From Turritopsis dohrnii (taxonomy: Eukaryota; Cnidaria; Hydrozoa; Anthoathecata; Oceaniidae): a stretch of 64,000 bases of DNA. Below the pieces are notes generated by a model, which was not told the origin of the DNA, ran no database searches, and was given only the letters and a program-made list of their open reading frames with translations. Numbering within the stretch: position 1 is the first letter of the stretch; every line of letters begins with the position of its first letter. Location: positions 496,001 through 560,000 of the forward strand of contig BQMF02000173.1 of assembly GCA_027922465.2 (NCBI GenBank). Direction: 5' to 3'. Positions 33,415 through 47,200 of this stretch are shown in pieces. The position numbers were made by a program, and so were the translations under genes.

Positions 33415-36400
33415 TTACTGTAATACTTGTGGAAAGACAACATTTTGAGTATACATCTTTCCATTGATATAACCTTGTTTCCCAGTAGCAGCAACTTTGA
33501 TTTTCGCATTATCAAATGCCTTTGCTCTGGAACATGCAACATATAGCTGACCGTGAGAAAAACACGGACTCTGCAAAAACAAACCAATTTTATCAAATGT
33601 TTGGCCTTGACTCTTGTTAATAGTGAAAGAGTAGGCCAAACGGATAGGTAATTGCCTGCGTTTTAATATAAAAGGCATACCTGTATCTGAAGGTGACAGT
33701 TCAACCCTAGGTATGAAAATGATTTCTCCAACTGCTGACCCTGTCAAAACTTCAGCTTTAATAAAATTATGAGATAGTTCGCGAACAATCAAGCGGGTGC
33801 CATTACAGAGACCTTTCCTGATGTTCAGATTCCTCAAAAGCATTATGATAGCCCCAACTTTAAGTTTCAAACAATGTGGAGGCATACCGGAAGGTGTTAT
33901 GCTGTTCAGAAAATCAAGCGGATAATTTTGCCGCTCATCTTCATTGTCACATACCACTTCATCAGCACTGTAATAACAAACTGCCTCTCCTTGCAATCTT
34001 TCCAACACCTCATTGTTAATGATCAATGATTGCTCGTTTGTTGGTGTCAGAATGGCTGTTGAGGCGTATTCGTGAGGTTCCAATCCGTCATACATCACCG
34101 ATATAATTGAAGTGTTGTGGGGAACAACGCAACAATCGGGGATTTCAATAGAACCCTTAGCCGGTTCATTTTGTTTTGTTGGCAGTTCACCATTACCAAG
34201 TTGTAATAACCAAGCACAGAATTCTTGTTCTTCCGGCCTGGCTCTCATGTTCTCGGTAAGTGAGTACTTTACCACTGATGCCCACATAACAGAACTTGTC
34301 AAGCAAACTTCTATTACATCAGTTGGTTTTGCTTTCTTCACAACTGGCAAACACTGACGAAAATCTCCGCCCCACAAAAGTACCTTTCCACCGAAAAGTG
34401 CGTCACTGCCGCAAATGTCACGAAGCAGCCTGTCGATAGCATGGAAAATGTGCGTAGAAACCATTGTGGCTTCATCGATCAGAAACAGGTCAATACTTCG
34501 AAGGTATTCTGCATGTTTAGATGTTGGTGTTATGTTACATACACTGTTTTCTAAAACAGGAACAGGCAAACGAAATAAGGAATGCAATGTACAACCACCA
34601 GATAATAAAGTGGCTGCAATACCTGTGAATGCAGCAGTAGCAACTTTCAAACCTCTGGCTCTACATGCTGTAATAACATAGTTATATGTAAATGTTTTAC
34701 CTGTGCCAGCTGGTCCATCCAGATAAAACAATGTTTCAAGTTGTGCTAATCCATTGCGCACATTTGAAACAGCAGACAAAATCGCATCTGCAACAACTAA
34801 CTGCTGTTCGTTAAGCTGAGGCCTTACCTGCTGGGCCCTGTCAATGTAAACATTCATATCGACTTCTTCCTCAGGGATCTGCTGAACCAACTCTGGAAGG
34901 TTAAATTGTGTTAAGGACATACCAAATTGTTTTAAGACATTATCAATGTAACCCAAAACCCTTTGCTCTGCTTGAGGAGCCGCCAATGTTCGAGCGTAGT
35001 CCTCGCACAGATGCCCCTTGAATGTATTCCACAACTCGAGAGGATTGGAGGGTTCGCAATGTGTCAAAATCGTGAGGCATCTGGAAGGTTGATGGTTCTT
35101 CCAACGTATTGTGCCACTCTTCGTCATCTTGAAGAAGACGTCTGGCAGTACACGCCTCTCGGAATGTGTCGTAAACCACTCCATCAAAAGTACGTAGATA
35201 TTCGAATGAAGTAGCGCCTGGAACATGCAGCAACAAAACTCGAAGGAAAAATCGTTCTCCTTCTGACGGTCGTGCATTATATAACCGAGCGACTATAGGC
35301 TTGAATGTTTTTTTTCGTTTTTGCCATTTTTTCTCTTTGCCATAAAAGACATAATGATACGGAATATCTGAGTAAAGATACTGTCGAGCATCAGGATCTT
35401 CTACATTCAGATTAAACCATGCTGTAAGGTGACTATCTTTCAATGCCCCTTCAGCAGCTTCCGCTTCTTCGCCAGCTCTAAAATAAACTTGATGACGATC
35501 AGGTAAATGAACAGCTAATCGCTTAATAGTATGCGATTTTTCATGCATAGAGAACTCAAATATTCTCCATAATGCTTCGGGCGCACTGACATATCGAGCA
35601 TCCAGAAACGTTTTAATTTCGTCATGTTCCAAACGTTCATTAATCTCGATATTAGCACGATCATGTCCTTTGTAAATGTATTTAAAGAGATACTTTACAC
35701 TTTTGATTGTGGTACATGCTTCCAAATTGATGTGAGCATTATACTTCTTGGACAACCATGGACAGTACGGAACTACCCATTGATTATCTAAGTCCACATT
35801 TCTTACTCTCACTGTACGGCCATTGTTACGTCTGCGATACAGTGGATACCCATTTGCATTCATTTGGGTTGCTTCACAAAATCGCTTTGGAAAATCCTTG
35901 GTGCAGTTGCCATCATCTCCCATACAAACTGCATTAGGGTTAGCATTCCCACAGGGACCATGAATCATGCATGACTTGATGATATTATGAAGTTCAGGTT
36001 CCTGTTCAGGATCTGGTATTTCAGCAGAAATTAAGCTGTCGATGTCATCTGCATTACGCAGTTTGTCCTCTTGTGCTAAATGGATAAGAATATGAGCATG
36101 AGGTAAAGAACGTTTCTGAAATTCAATAACATACAAATGGGAAATGGCTTTCCCCAAAACACCATTCTTATTAATGTCCTCCAAAAGTGCTTTTAATTTC
36201 AAATTGAAAACACGTGTAATCAAATCAGGACGATAATGTGCAGGCTCATTATCTAAGTTTTCCGTGATTTCCTTCCATTTTGGATTGCAGGTAAATGTGC
36301 AAAACAAATCCGGTTTGCCCATTTTAGTTACCGTGGCCATAGCATCTTGATAATTTTGCTGCATGGCCCTTGGACCACCCTGAAAAGAAGAAGGAAGAAT

Positions 36401-37887
36401 CACCGGTCTGCCTGCTTGAAGGCCACGGTTTTCTGCAACATTTTCAAGATAATCAATGAGCCCTTGATATTGCTCAACCCGGAAATTACCCTGATTTCGA
36501 CGAATGTAATTAAGACGGTCGGAATCAACTTTGCAATAACAATCTACAGCAAATTGTTGAAGTAATCTTTTACCTTTTAAGATGGGGCTAAAAGCATCTC
36601 TAAATGCAAACCTATAAGTATAATATTGCAACATGGTAGTACGACAATGCTGGCCTGTTGCATATTTTGCTACATGAGGAATGTCAGAACTCCAACCCAA
36701 CTCTCCTCTTGGAAAAAATACAGGATACACCATTGGATCAAGATTAGGTGAATGAACAGGCAAATCCTGCAATGGTCTATCTTGAGGGTAAACAACAATG
36801 TCTCGAGCCAATGGTGGTGCACCATCTTCACCAACAAAAACAGCAGCTACTTCATCATGATGAGGTAGATTGTATCGACGCCTGTCACCACCACTTCTCA
36901 AGTGCATTCTAACCTGAAAATCAAAAGCAAATTATCAAAAGCAGTTTAAAGATCAGTATTTAGTAAATATCTATTTCCACTTACCTCAGATGGGTGGCGA
37001 TTCTGTTCATTTGCGCGATGCAGTTTCTCTGCTTCTACCTCACTCATGTGTTTATAAGCAGCTGCATAAGGACTCTCCCGTAAAATGATATCTTGCAAAG
37101 TTTGCATGACTTCGGGGGAACAACCTTGATTTTCTGGTCTTGCCATTCGCTCGTTGAATGCATCCATACCATCATAAATATATAGTTGACCATATGATGG
37201 AGGAACACCCGGCGGTGGGTGTAAATTACCTGTTCGGTGACATACCTGGCCATTTATACGAAAAACTGGTGGACCACGACCTGGCGGTACAGCCAATTTC
37301 GCACCCATAGAAGCAAAAGCAACCGAACTGTTGAACTTTCGAATATTTTCTTGAAAGTTCTTTGCTTGATTGTTATCACCTACTAAAAGATCTTTAAGGT
37401 CATTAGGATAATAAATGTTATCTAAATGAACTTTACCATTGTGACAACACTTAAAATTAGTTTCATCAGCAAACATCCTGGCACCACAAAACTGACAGAC
37501 CTTGTCCATAGCACCAAGATAATGTATCTCAGGCATTTGGTCTTGCCGAGCAGCACGATACAATGTATTCCGTTGTACAGCAGGCCTAGCCCTCATGCGC
37601 TGTGCATTTTCATTCTGCCTGGCTAATCTTTCACCTGGCTGTTCAGCTTGACGATGTTCAACACTCCTTTGAGTATTATTAATTCTAAGTCTATCATTTT
37701 CTGATGGTGGTTGGATGTTATTCGCCTGAAGCTGTTGGCGCCTTGCTTCAGCTACATCCTCATTTGCATGTCTACGCTGAATAACAGAGCGAATTTGCTG
37801 CTGATCAGGTGGTTGCAAAACGAACTGACCATTCCTAAAAACTGCTTGGAAGCCAGGAATAATATTAGTGCCTCTTATATTAAACAT
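33415..37887 (-). pseudogene. Helitron Rep/helicase, H1 copy, disrupted by a 23-nt deletion
   Basis: Exon 1 is 37887-36985 (301 codons) with a zinc-finger-like CQFCGARMF..E..FKCCH. The phase-0 intron is 36984-36914 (71 bp). Exon 2 starts VRMHLRSGGDRRRYNLP. The Helitron-like N-terminal and Rep domains contain the HUH motif (LPHAHIL) and the tyrosine pair (YLFKYIYKGHDR). Near 35075, 23 nt present in H2 and H3 are missing, so the frame shifts and stops at 34943. The helicase continues in another frame to 33415: Walker A GPAGTGKT, Walker B LFLIDEAT, GGDFRQCLP, and INKSQGQTF. The enzyme nicks and unwinds DNA for rolling-circle transposition. This copy cannot make the full protein. The apparent start codon upstream of the ATG is GTG; ATG at 37887 is the eukaryotic choice. 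Confidence 0.93.
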
Positions 37888-38725
37888 CACGCCAGAGAAA
37901 CACTAACAAAAATAGATAGAAGAAAGAAAATATACCCCCAGTGAATAATGCACAGAACAAAAACTGGTGGAAGAAAAAATATACCCTTTCTTTCTACAAA
38001 ATAACAGACACTGAAGGGGCGATAGCACCAAACAGATAGCTAAACAACCTAGTAGAAAGCGAAAAAACACGTAAAAGGGAATTACAGATATATATACATT
38101 TTATGTATATTTATAAGTTTTAAGTGACAAACCTTTCTTTTTAATATGTCTTCTTTCTACTTTCTCCTCGCTCTCTCTACTAAACCGCACACAGCACACA
38201 GCACAGGGACAAATGGACCTGAATAAAATGCAGATATAAAAGTTCTTAGGTAGTAGGTTCTCTTTTTGGTTTGGTTGGAGAAAAACCTCGGTGGAGTTTG
38301 CCATCTTTAAAATAATAAACACAATGTTATCTCGTTACGTAATTCTTTCGCTTTCGATAGACTTGACTTGATTAATATTGATTTATAGACAATTATATAA
38401 CAAATATAGACAATTCCAATTGTTTATACGTATTGTCTATTAATTCTGAAGCGTAACCGCACCGAATAATAAAAAACTTAATTTGTTTACTTTTCCAACG
38501 AACGTCGTCGCCATAGTTTGTTCGATTTTGGCAACCAATAAAATCGGCGAAAAGGCGATCACGTGTCAAAACAAATGATGAAAAATAGGCATTTTGAGGG
38601 TTTCTTCAATGGTCGAACTGCCGCTATATGACCACGATTAAGAAGATTTTGACCATGAAAAAACAAAAAAACAAACACTCTCTAAGTTAAATGTGTTGCA
38701 CACAACGCGAATTAGTATATATAGA

Positions 38726-40652
38726 TTAAACTTCTAACCACCCAATTCTCAAAAATCCAGAAAAAAAAATTGTCACCATGCAAAATTTTATACCAATAAA
38801 CAATGAATTGGATTATAGAATGTCGTAAATGTTCTTTATTTTGTTGGTACATAATGATATCAAGGACACAGTGATTTACTCAGATAAGACAATGAGTATG
38901 TATGTAATTCAATCTTAATGTTATAAATTTATATATATGAATTCAATATGTCTATTCTATCTTCGTAACAAGAATTCCTAAATCACAAGCACAGAAAAGA
39001 AAACATAGATTTGGATCATGCAAAATATATAATACATACAAAATCAATAAACATATATAACTGGAAACAGAAATTTGTGCTCTTGGTCAAATTCGCAAAA
39101 ATAAGTCCCCGCAAAGTGCTTCATTCTTACCAATTCGCAAAAATAAATCCACGCAAAATTTTAGGTAAAAAACGATTTTTTTCTTTGAAATTTTTCAAGT
39201 TTAATCTTTTGTGCTTATATCTTTTGTTATAATTTTTAAAAGTTTCAAACTGAAGTATCTTTGTTTGTTTTCTCCTGTTTGTGAAATTTTACGTTACAAA
39301 TATTCACTCATTGACAAAAATAAATCCACGCACTTCCTTACACAAGTATGAATTTGCAAAAATAAATCCACGCAAAACGAAACCAAAATGGCGCTCGCAA
39401 AAATTTATCCACGTAAAAATTTATCACAATAAGGTAGTTTGATTAACAATATGTATTTGCCATCTTCTTAATTTACAAACATTACAAAGAAAACATTACC
39501 TATATACCTGAACTTAAATTTCATGAAAAGATTATAAAGATTTATACCGAAACTTAAAAAAACATTTAATTTTTAATTACGCATACATACACCCCAGGGC
39601 ATTATGAAAGCATAACTGACGACACAATACGAAACTTATTTCAAAAAGTAAACAAAGATTTGGATTATGAAAAATCTGAGGATGTCTAGTATTTGGCATT
39701 TACAGACAGTCGAGATAAGTTTCAATTTGTTATTGTAAATATGAAGCCCCATTCCTAACGCAGGGCATTGATAACACAGCCAAGAACTATACAAGTAAAT
39801 AAGCTAAAATAGCTAGAGAAACATCAAACATAAAATGATACACAGACAGAGACATTCTTGTTGCTGTTGGAGCTGTGGAAACTGAGAAACTGAGAGGAAA
39901 CTGAGCTGAGCTGTACGTATCCAAAGCTTAAAAAGCACTACAGACCACACATGAAACAAACGATCTCTTGTATTTACAAAGAATCCCAGATTTTTTTCAA
40001 AAAACGAAAGTATTCCTTTTTTCACACACTTTTTTTTACTGTAAAAAACATTGAGAACATGTTTTTACAGAAGAATGAACACAGTAGAACCATTGTAAGA
40101 TAATTATAAATTTCTACCCTTCACTTTCGGTTTTGGAAGTGTAACTCTTCTTTTAAACCTATTCAACATTGATCAATCAACTTTTGGAAATCTAAGGTTT
40201 CTTCGATCACGCTGTGGTATGCCATTATGCGAACGGCGTGCAAATGTGGAGACGAAAAATACCCGGATGGTCACATGGCGGTAATCAAGCCAATAAACTA
40301 GCGCTATTAAAGTTAATTAGCACCCTTTTGCAATAGTGGCGCTTCATGCACCAATAAATATTGAGACGGCTTTTGTGTGAACCAATGAAATTGGAGAAAC
40401 AAATATGCGTAGGTTTGGACAGTAAGATGAAAAAAACAAAGACGATCGTAAAGGCTTTCTTGCTAACGCAGAAATCCAAAAATTCACTTACTTCTTGTTA
40501 CGTACGGTTTCTTCCCATGAGTCTAATGCATCTATTTTCTGTAGGTTCCAGTTGATACAAAGCATCTTATTCTTAGCATGACTTTTTTTCATCGATTTCC
40601 TCCTTTAATTTTCCCTTAACTTTTTGTAGCCACATTAGAACGACATATTGAA
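38726..40652. other. Intergenic; dispersed repeat of a CGCAAAAATAAATCCACGCA phrase
   Basis: No gene is supported. Between about 39085 and 39425, four to five copies of TTCGCAAAAATAAATCCACG occur in one orientation with spacers of 35-190 bp. Short open frames lack motifs. Confidence 0.5.
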
Positions 40653-42260
40653 ATGTTTAAAATAAAACAAGCATCAGTTAAAAAGCAGAAGTGTGTGGAA
40701 GAGAGACTTGACATGGAAGGAACTTCAAATCTTACTCTTGTTAGGTATTTCATAATCAAAATTCGATCTCACTATAAATCCAAGCCTGATTTTAAATTCG
40801 AAATGATCTCGGTAAAGGAGGTTTATGAGATGATTTTGAAAGTCGATTGTTCAAAAAAGACTAGTGGGAGCATTCCAAATAAAATTTTAAAATCTTCTGT
40901 TAATATAATATTTAATATGTGATATAAGGTCACTGATATTATAAATATTTCTATTGAACCTTGTACATATTCCCAGACAAGCTAAAACTTGCGGAAATAA
41001 CTCCAGTTGCAAAGTTTCCTGATGCTCAGCACACCGATAACTTCCTAACAGCATTCTACCAGCTATATCTAAAATCTTTGAGAGACTTTTGAACTCTCAT
41101 TTTGAAAAGATCTTTAACAATTTGCTCTGTGGATTTCGTAAGCCACACTCCGTGGAACATGCCTTGTAACTACTATTAAGATCATGCCAAAGATATTTAG
41201 ACAAAGGCGATATAATTGGTATAATTTTGATGGATCTGTCCAAAGCCTTTCATTGTCTGCCTCATGGTCTAATAATCGCTAAGTTGGAGAAAAAGGAAGT
41301 TAATTTCAAAAGTCCTAGTTTGTTGAAAAATTATCTATCCAATCGATTTCGCAGGGTAAAGATTGGAATTGAATTTAGCTCTTGGCTCCTACTTATCATT
41401 GACGTTCCACAGCGGTCAATCTTAGGTCCCTTTCTTTTCAATATTCTTATTAATGACTTTTTCCTACTTTTACAAGAAGCATCAGTTGGCAACTTTGCTG
41501 ATGGTAACTCACTTTATACTCATACTAGAAATTTAGCGGAAGTTATTATTACTTTAGAGTGTGAAACAGTGAACCTCCTTGAGTGTAAATTACATTTCTC
41601 TGGACATGTTAAAACACTGTATAAATCCGCATCCGGTAAAATCGAAGCACTGCTTCCTACCAGACCCTATCTCAACGTTGACAGTGCAAAACGACTGAGT
41701 GAATCATACATTTTGTCAACTTTTAAATACTGTCCTTTAATTTGGATGCATGGCTGCAAAACAAATGATGTCCTTATAAACAAAGTCAATTTGAGGGTAT
41801 TACATGCAGTCTACAGTGATTTCTCTTTTTTGTTCAAATCACGTTTAAGAAAGGATGACAGTGTTTCAATTCATGTACAAATTCTTAGATCTTTGCTTAC
41901 GGAAATATTCAAAATTGTCAATAGGGAAAGTTCAAGTTTTTTATGGGACATGTATAATTTAAAACCATCCACTTATGCCCTTTGAGCGGGTTTCAGGTTA
42001 TGTCTACCATCTACAAAAACCCATGCATATGAGATAGACTACTTAGCTTTTCGTGGTAGTCTTCAGTGGAATAATTTACCACCTGTTTTGGAAATCAAAT
42101 GAATCTTGAAAGCTCTTCAAGTTAAAATCAAAAGCTGGTTGGGCGTGGCTTGCACCTGCAAAATTTGTTCTTTTTTAATATTTTATTTTGTATTGTTGGT
42201 TTTTATTAGTTTTATAAACTGTCTTGCTGCCAACAGTAAATAAAGAAATAAAAATAATAA
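40653..42260 (+). pseudogene. Decayed LINE: linker, reverse transcriptase and 3' tail
   Basis: 40653-40922 encodes the pre-RT region (SVKEVYEMILKVDCSKKTSG, then IPNKILK). Stops and shifts fill 40923-41226. The frame 41227-41985 holds the palm (MMDLSKAFHCLPHGLIIAKL), a changed GVPQGS block (DVPQRSILGP) and the catalytic box as NFADGNSLY. The second aspartate of FADD is glycine, so the RT is dead even apart from the breaks. The 3' region ends in an A/T-rich tail near 42245-42260, into which a Helitron inserted. The pattern NFADDN..Y is common in cnidarian CR1-like LINEs, which I offer only as context. Confidence 0.85.
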
Positions 42261-42803
42261 TCTACTTATACTAATCCGCGTAGTGTGTAACACATTTAAC
42301 TTAGAGAGTGTTTTGTTTTTGTTCTTTTAATGGTCAAAATCTTCTTAATCGTGGTCATATAGCGGCAGTTCGACCACGCAAGACACATTCACGATTAGTA
42401 TAATAGCACGTGGCATTTGACGTCAGATCTTTTTATGATCACGGGGAACCATTGCATTGCATCCCCAATCGAACACGACGTTTTTGGGGAAATATCTCGA
42501 GAACCAATAGGGATAACTGACGTTTTTTAGGGTCGGTGACACGGGTGATGGAGTGACGCAACATTTGGACCTAAATTTTATTTGGTACTGCGGATATGAC
42601 GTCATTAAAATCTTTGATCGACGATATCTCTGCAACGGTTGGTCGTAGCGAAACGATCCCATACATTTTTTTGCTCAGTTTTTCAAGCTCTACAACATGG
42701 GTACGGTCTCTTTGCGAGATTTGGTACTTTAATTTTTCTTCACCTATTTTCGTAACAACATTTTCGAAATTAAAGTCGTAAAAAACTTTTACGCGAGATA
42801 CTA
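42261..42803 (+). mobile_element. Non-autonomous Helitron E1 (543 bp)
   Basis: It begins A|TCTACTTATACTAATCCGCG and ends with a CGTAAAA..TTTTACG hairpin followed by CGAGATACTAG. Its first about 100 bases match the start of H2. The interior matches E2 and D. No coding capacity is seen; it relies on a Rep/helicase such as that of H2. Confidence 0.88.
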
Positions 42804-43372
42804 GTCTACTTATACTAATCCGCGTGCGTGTGCAACACATTTAACTTAGAGAGTGTTGTGTTTTTGCTTTTATAATGGTCAAAATCTTCTTAATCGTGGT
42901 CATATAGCGGCAGTTCGACCACGCAAGACACATTCACGATTAGTATAATAGCACGTGGCATTTGACGTCAGATGTTTTTATGATCACGGGGAACCATTGC
43001 ATTGCATCCCCAATCGAACGCGACGTTTTTGGGGAAATTTGTCGAGAACCAATAAGGATAACTGACGTTTTTTAGGGTCAGCGATACGGGTGACGAGGTG
43101 ACGCAACATTTAGGCCTAAATTTTATTTGGCACTGCGGATATGACGTCATTAAAATCTTTGATCAACGATATCTCTGCAACGGTTCATCGTAGCGAAACG
43201 ATCCCATACACTTTTTTGATCAGCTTTTCGAGCTCTACAACATGGGAACACTTTCCAGTCACGATTCCGTGATTAAAATTTTCGTCACGGGGTATACACA
43301 CGAGAACGCGTCGTATTTCTGCAGATCCTTTTCGAAATTAAAGTCGTAAAAAACTTTTACGCGAGATACTAG
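42804..43372 (+). mobile_element. Non-autonomous Helitron E2 (569 bp), directly abutting E1 and H2
   Basis: It has the same 5' start (TCTACTTATACTAATCCGCG) and the same 3' hairpin and GATACTAG as E1, with no base between it and either neighbour. It differs from E1 by substitutions and by a replaced stretch near 43250-43330. Confidence 0.88.
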
Positions 43373-44205
43373 TCTACTTATACTAATCCGCGTGCGTGTG
43401 CAACACATTTAACTTAGAGAGTGTTTTGTTTTTGTTTTTTTAATGGTCAAAATCTTCTTAATCGTGGTCATATAGCGGCAGTCCGACCAGTGAAGAAACC
43501 CTCAAAATGCCTATTTTTCATCATTTGTTTTGACACGTGATCGCCATTTCGGCGTTTTTATTGGTTGCTGAAATCGGAAAAACTATAGCGACGACATTCT
43601 TTGGAAAAATAAACAAATTAAGTTTTTATTCATTGCGGTTACGCTCCAGAAAGTATAGACAATTGCAATTATTTACCAATCAAGTTTATTTATCAATTCA
43701 AGTTTATAATTTATCAAGTTTACCAGTTGTTAAAGTCAGTTTATCGAAAGCGAAAGAATTACGTAACGAGGTAATAATATGTCTTTATTATTTTTAAAGA
43801 TGGCAAACTCCACGAAGGTTTTTCCAACCCAACCGAAAAGACTACCTACCTGCCTGCCTACCTACCTATCTAAGAACTTTTATATTTGCATTTATTCAGG
43901 TTCATTTGCTCCTTGCTGTATAGTAGAGAGACAGAGTAGAAAGACAGAAAGTAGAAAGAAAGGTTTGTTAAAAACTTAGATGTACAACTGTAATTCCGTT
44001 TTACGTGTTGTTACACGTCAATTTTTCGCTTTCTCCTAGGTTGTTTAGCTATCTGTTTGGTGTTATTTCTCCTTCAGTGTCTGTTAGGTTGTAGAAAGAA
44101 AGGTTTGTTTTCGCTTCCACCAGGTTTTGTTCTGTGCATTGTTCACTGGGGGAAATATATATTTCTTTTTCTTCTATCTATTGTTGTTAGTGATTCTGTG
44201 CTGTG

Positions 44206-47200
44206 ATGTTTAATATAAGAGGCACCAATATTATTCCTGGCTTCCAAGCAGTTTTTAAGAATGGTCAGTTTGTTTTGCAGCCACCTGATCAACAACAAAT
44301 TCGCTCTGTTATTCAGCGTAGGCATGCAAATGAGGATGTAGCTGAAGCAAGGCGCCAACAGCTTCAGCAGGCAAATAACATCCAATCAGTATCAGAGAAT
44401 GAGAGACTTAGAATCAATAATACTCAACGGAGTGTTGAATATCGTCAAGCTCAACAGCCAGGTGAAAGATTAGCCAGGCGGAATGAGAATGCACAACGTA
44501 TGAGGGCTAGACGGGCTGATGCTAATCCCCCCTTGCATCTTGCTGCTCGACAAGAGCAATTGCCTGAGCTACACTATCTTGGTGCCATGGACAAAGTCTG
44601 TCAGTTTTGTGGTGCCAAGATGTTTGCTGACGAGACCAATTTTAAGTGTTGTCACAAAGGTAAAGTTCATTTAGATGACATTTATTATCCTAATGATCTT
44701 AAAGAACTTTTAGTAGGTAATTCTAACCAATCAAAGAACTTTCAAGAAAATATTCGAAAGTTCAATAGTTCGGTTGCTTTTGCTTCGATGGGTGCAAAAT
44801 TGGCTGTACCGCCAGGTCGTGGTCCACCAGTTTTTCGTATTAATGGCCAGGTATGTCACCGAACAGGTAATTTGCACCCGCCACCCGGTATTCCTCCTTC
44901 CTTTGGTCAATTATATATCTACGACGGTATGGATGCATTCAATGAGAGAATGGCAAGACCAGAAAATCAAGGATGTTATCCCGAAGTCATGCAAACTTTG
45001 CAAGACATCATTTTAAGGGAGAGTCCATATGCAGCTGCTTACAAACACATGGGTGAGGTAGAAACTGAGGAATTTCAACTTGCAAATGAACAAAATCGTC
45101 GCCCATCTGAGGTAAATGGAAAATATGATGAAAATTAATAATTAAAAATCTTTGAAGTGATATTTACAGATCTTTGCTATTGTTTTCCAGGTCAGAATGC
45201 ATTTGAGAAGTGGTGGTGACCGGCGTCGATACAATCTACCTCACCATGATGAAGTAGCTGCTGTTTTTGTTGGTGAAGATGGTGCACCACCATTGGCTCG
45301 AGACATCGTTGTTTACCCTCGAGATAGACCATTGCAGGATTTGCCTGTGCATTCGCCTAATCTTGATCCGATGGTGTATCCTGTATTTTTTCCAAGAGGA
45401 GAGTTGGGTTGGAGTTCCGACATTCCTCATGTAGCAGAATATGCAGCAGGCCAGCAACGTCGTACAACTATGCTGCAATATTATACTTATAGGTTTGCAT
45501 TTAGAGATGCTTTTAGCCCCATATTAAAAGGTAAAAGATTACTTCAACAATATGCTGTAGATTGTTACTGCAAAGTTGAATCTGACCGTCTTAATTATAT
45601 TCGTCAAAACCAGCGAGATTTCCGTGTTGAGCAATATCAAGGGCTCATTGATTATCTTGAAAATGTTGCAGAAAATCGTGGCCTTCATGCAGGCAGACCG
45701 GTGATTCTTCCGTCTTCTTTTCAGGGTGGTCCTCGGGCCATGCAACAGAATTATCAAGATGCTATGGCGATGGTAACTAAAATGGGCAAGCCGGATTTGT
45801 TTTGCACATTTACGTGCAATCCGAAATGGAAGGAGATCACGGAAAACTTAGATAATGAACCTGCACATTATCGTCCGGACTTGATTACACGTGTTTTCAA
45901 TTTGAAATTAAAAGCGCTTTTGGAGGATATAAATAAAAATGGTGTTTTGGGAAAAGCCATTTCTCATTTGTATGTTATTGAATTTCAGAAACGTTCTTTA
46001 CCTCATGCTCATATTCTTATCCATTTAGCACAAGAGGACAAACTGCGTAATGCAGATGACATCGACAGCTTAATTTCTGCTGAAATACCAGATCCTGAAC
46101 AGGAACCAGAACTTCATGATATCATCAAGTCATGTATGATTCATGGTCCCTGTGGGAATGCTAACCCTAATGCAGTTTGTGTGGGAGATGATGGCAACTG
46201 CACCAAGGATTTTCCAAAGCGATTTTGTGAAACGACCCAAATGAATGCAAATGGGTATCCACTCTATCGCAGGCGTAACAATGGCCGTACAGTGAGGGTA
46301 AGGAATGTGGACTTAGATAATCAATGGGTAGTTCCGTACTGTCCGTGGTTGTCAAAAAAATACAATGCTCACATAAATTTGGAAGCATGTACCACGATCA
46401 GGAGCGTGAAATATCTCTTTAAATATGTTTACAAGGGACATGATCGTGCTAATGTGGAGATTAATGAACGTTTGGAACATGACGAAATAAAAACATTTCT
46501 GGATGCTCGATATGTCAGTGCGCCTGAAGCATTGTGGAGAATATTTGAGTTTTCTATGCATGAAAAATCGCATACTATTAAGCGATTAGCTGTTCACTTA
46601 CCTGATCGTCATCAAGTTTATTTTAGAGCTGGCGAAGAAGAGGCAGCTGCTGAAGGGGCATTAAAGGATAGTCACCTAACAGCATGGTTTAATCTGAATG
46701 TAGACGATCCTGATGCACGGCGGTATCTTTACTCAGATATTCCGTATCATTATGTTTTTCATGATAAGGAGAAAAAATGGAAAAAACGAAAAAGAACATT
46801 TAAGCCTATAGTCGCTCGGTTATATAATGCTCGACCGTCAGAAGGAGAACGTTTTTTCCTTCGAGTTTTGCTGCTACATGTTGCAGGTGCTACGTCTTTC
46901 GAGGATTTGCGTACTTTCGATGGAGTGGTTTATGACACATTCCGAGAAGCATGTATTGCCAGACGTCTTCTGCAAGATGATGCAGAATGGCACAATACAT
47001 TGGAAGAGGCTTCAACATTTCAAATGCCCCAACAGCTTAGACAACTGTTTGTTACTATTTTGACTCACTGTGAGCCCTCTAATCCTCTTGAGTTGTGGAA
47101 TACATTCAAGGGGAATCTGTGTGAAGACTACCTTCGAACATTGGCTGTGTCTCAAGCTGAGCAAAGGGTTTTGGGTTATATTGATAACGTCCTGAGACAA

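Larger units (their letters stand above)
29451..38725 (-). mobile_element. Helitron H1, full-length autonomous type (9275 bp), Rep/helicase broken
   Basis: The 5' end A|TCTATATATACTAATTCGCG is at 38725. The 3' end is a CCCGTAAAA..TTTTACACGGG hairpin plus ATACTAG at 29451. It carries in order a leader of about 840 bp, the two-exon Rep/helicase (37887-33415), a conserved block, the micro-exon gene (32804-31342), and about 1.9 kb of non-coding 3' region. The leader has a GTCGAACTGCCGCTATATG phrase shared with H2. The 3' region from about 30990 to 29560 aligns with the 3' region of H2, apart from insertions. Confidence 0.88.

Noticed and set aside
33273..33596. Additional minus-strand frame over the end of H1's helicase, and similar frames in H2 and H3
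   Set aside because: These are out-of-frame shadows of the helicase C-terminus, repeated in all copies because the parent sequence is conserved.
43779..43979. Short frame in the H2 leader resembling one in the H1 leader (KMANST.VF)
   Set aside because: H3's leader does not keep it and the later residues diverge, so shared non-coding leader sequence explains the likeness better.
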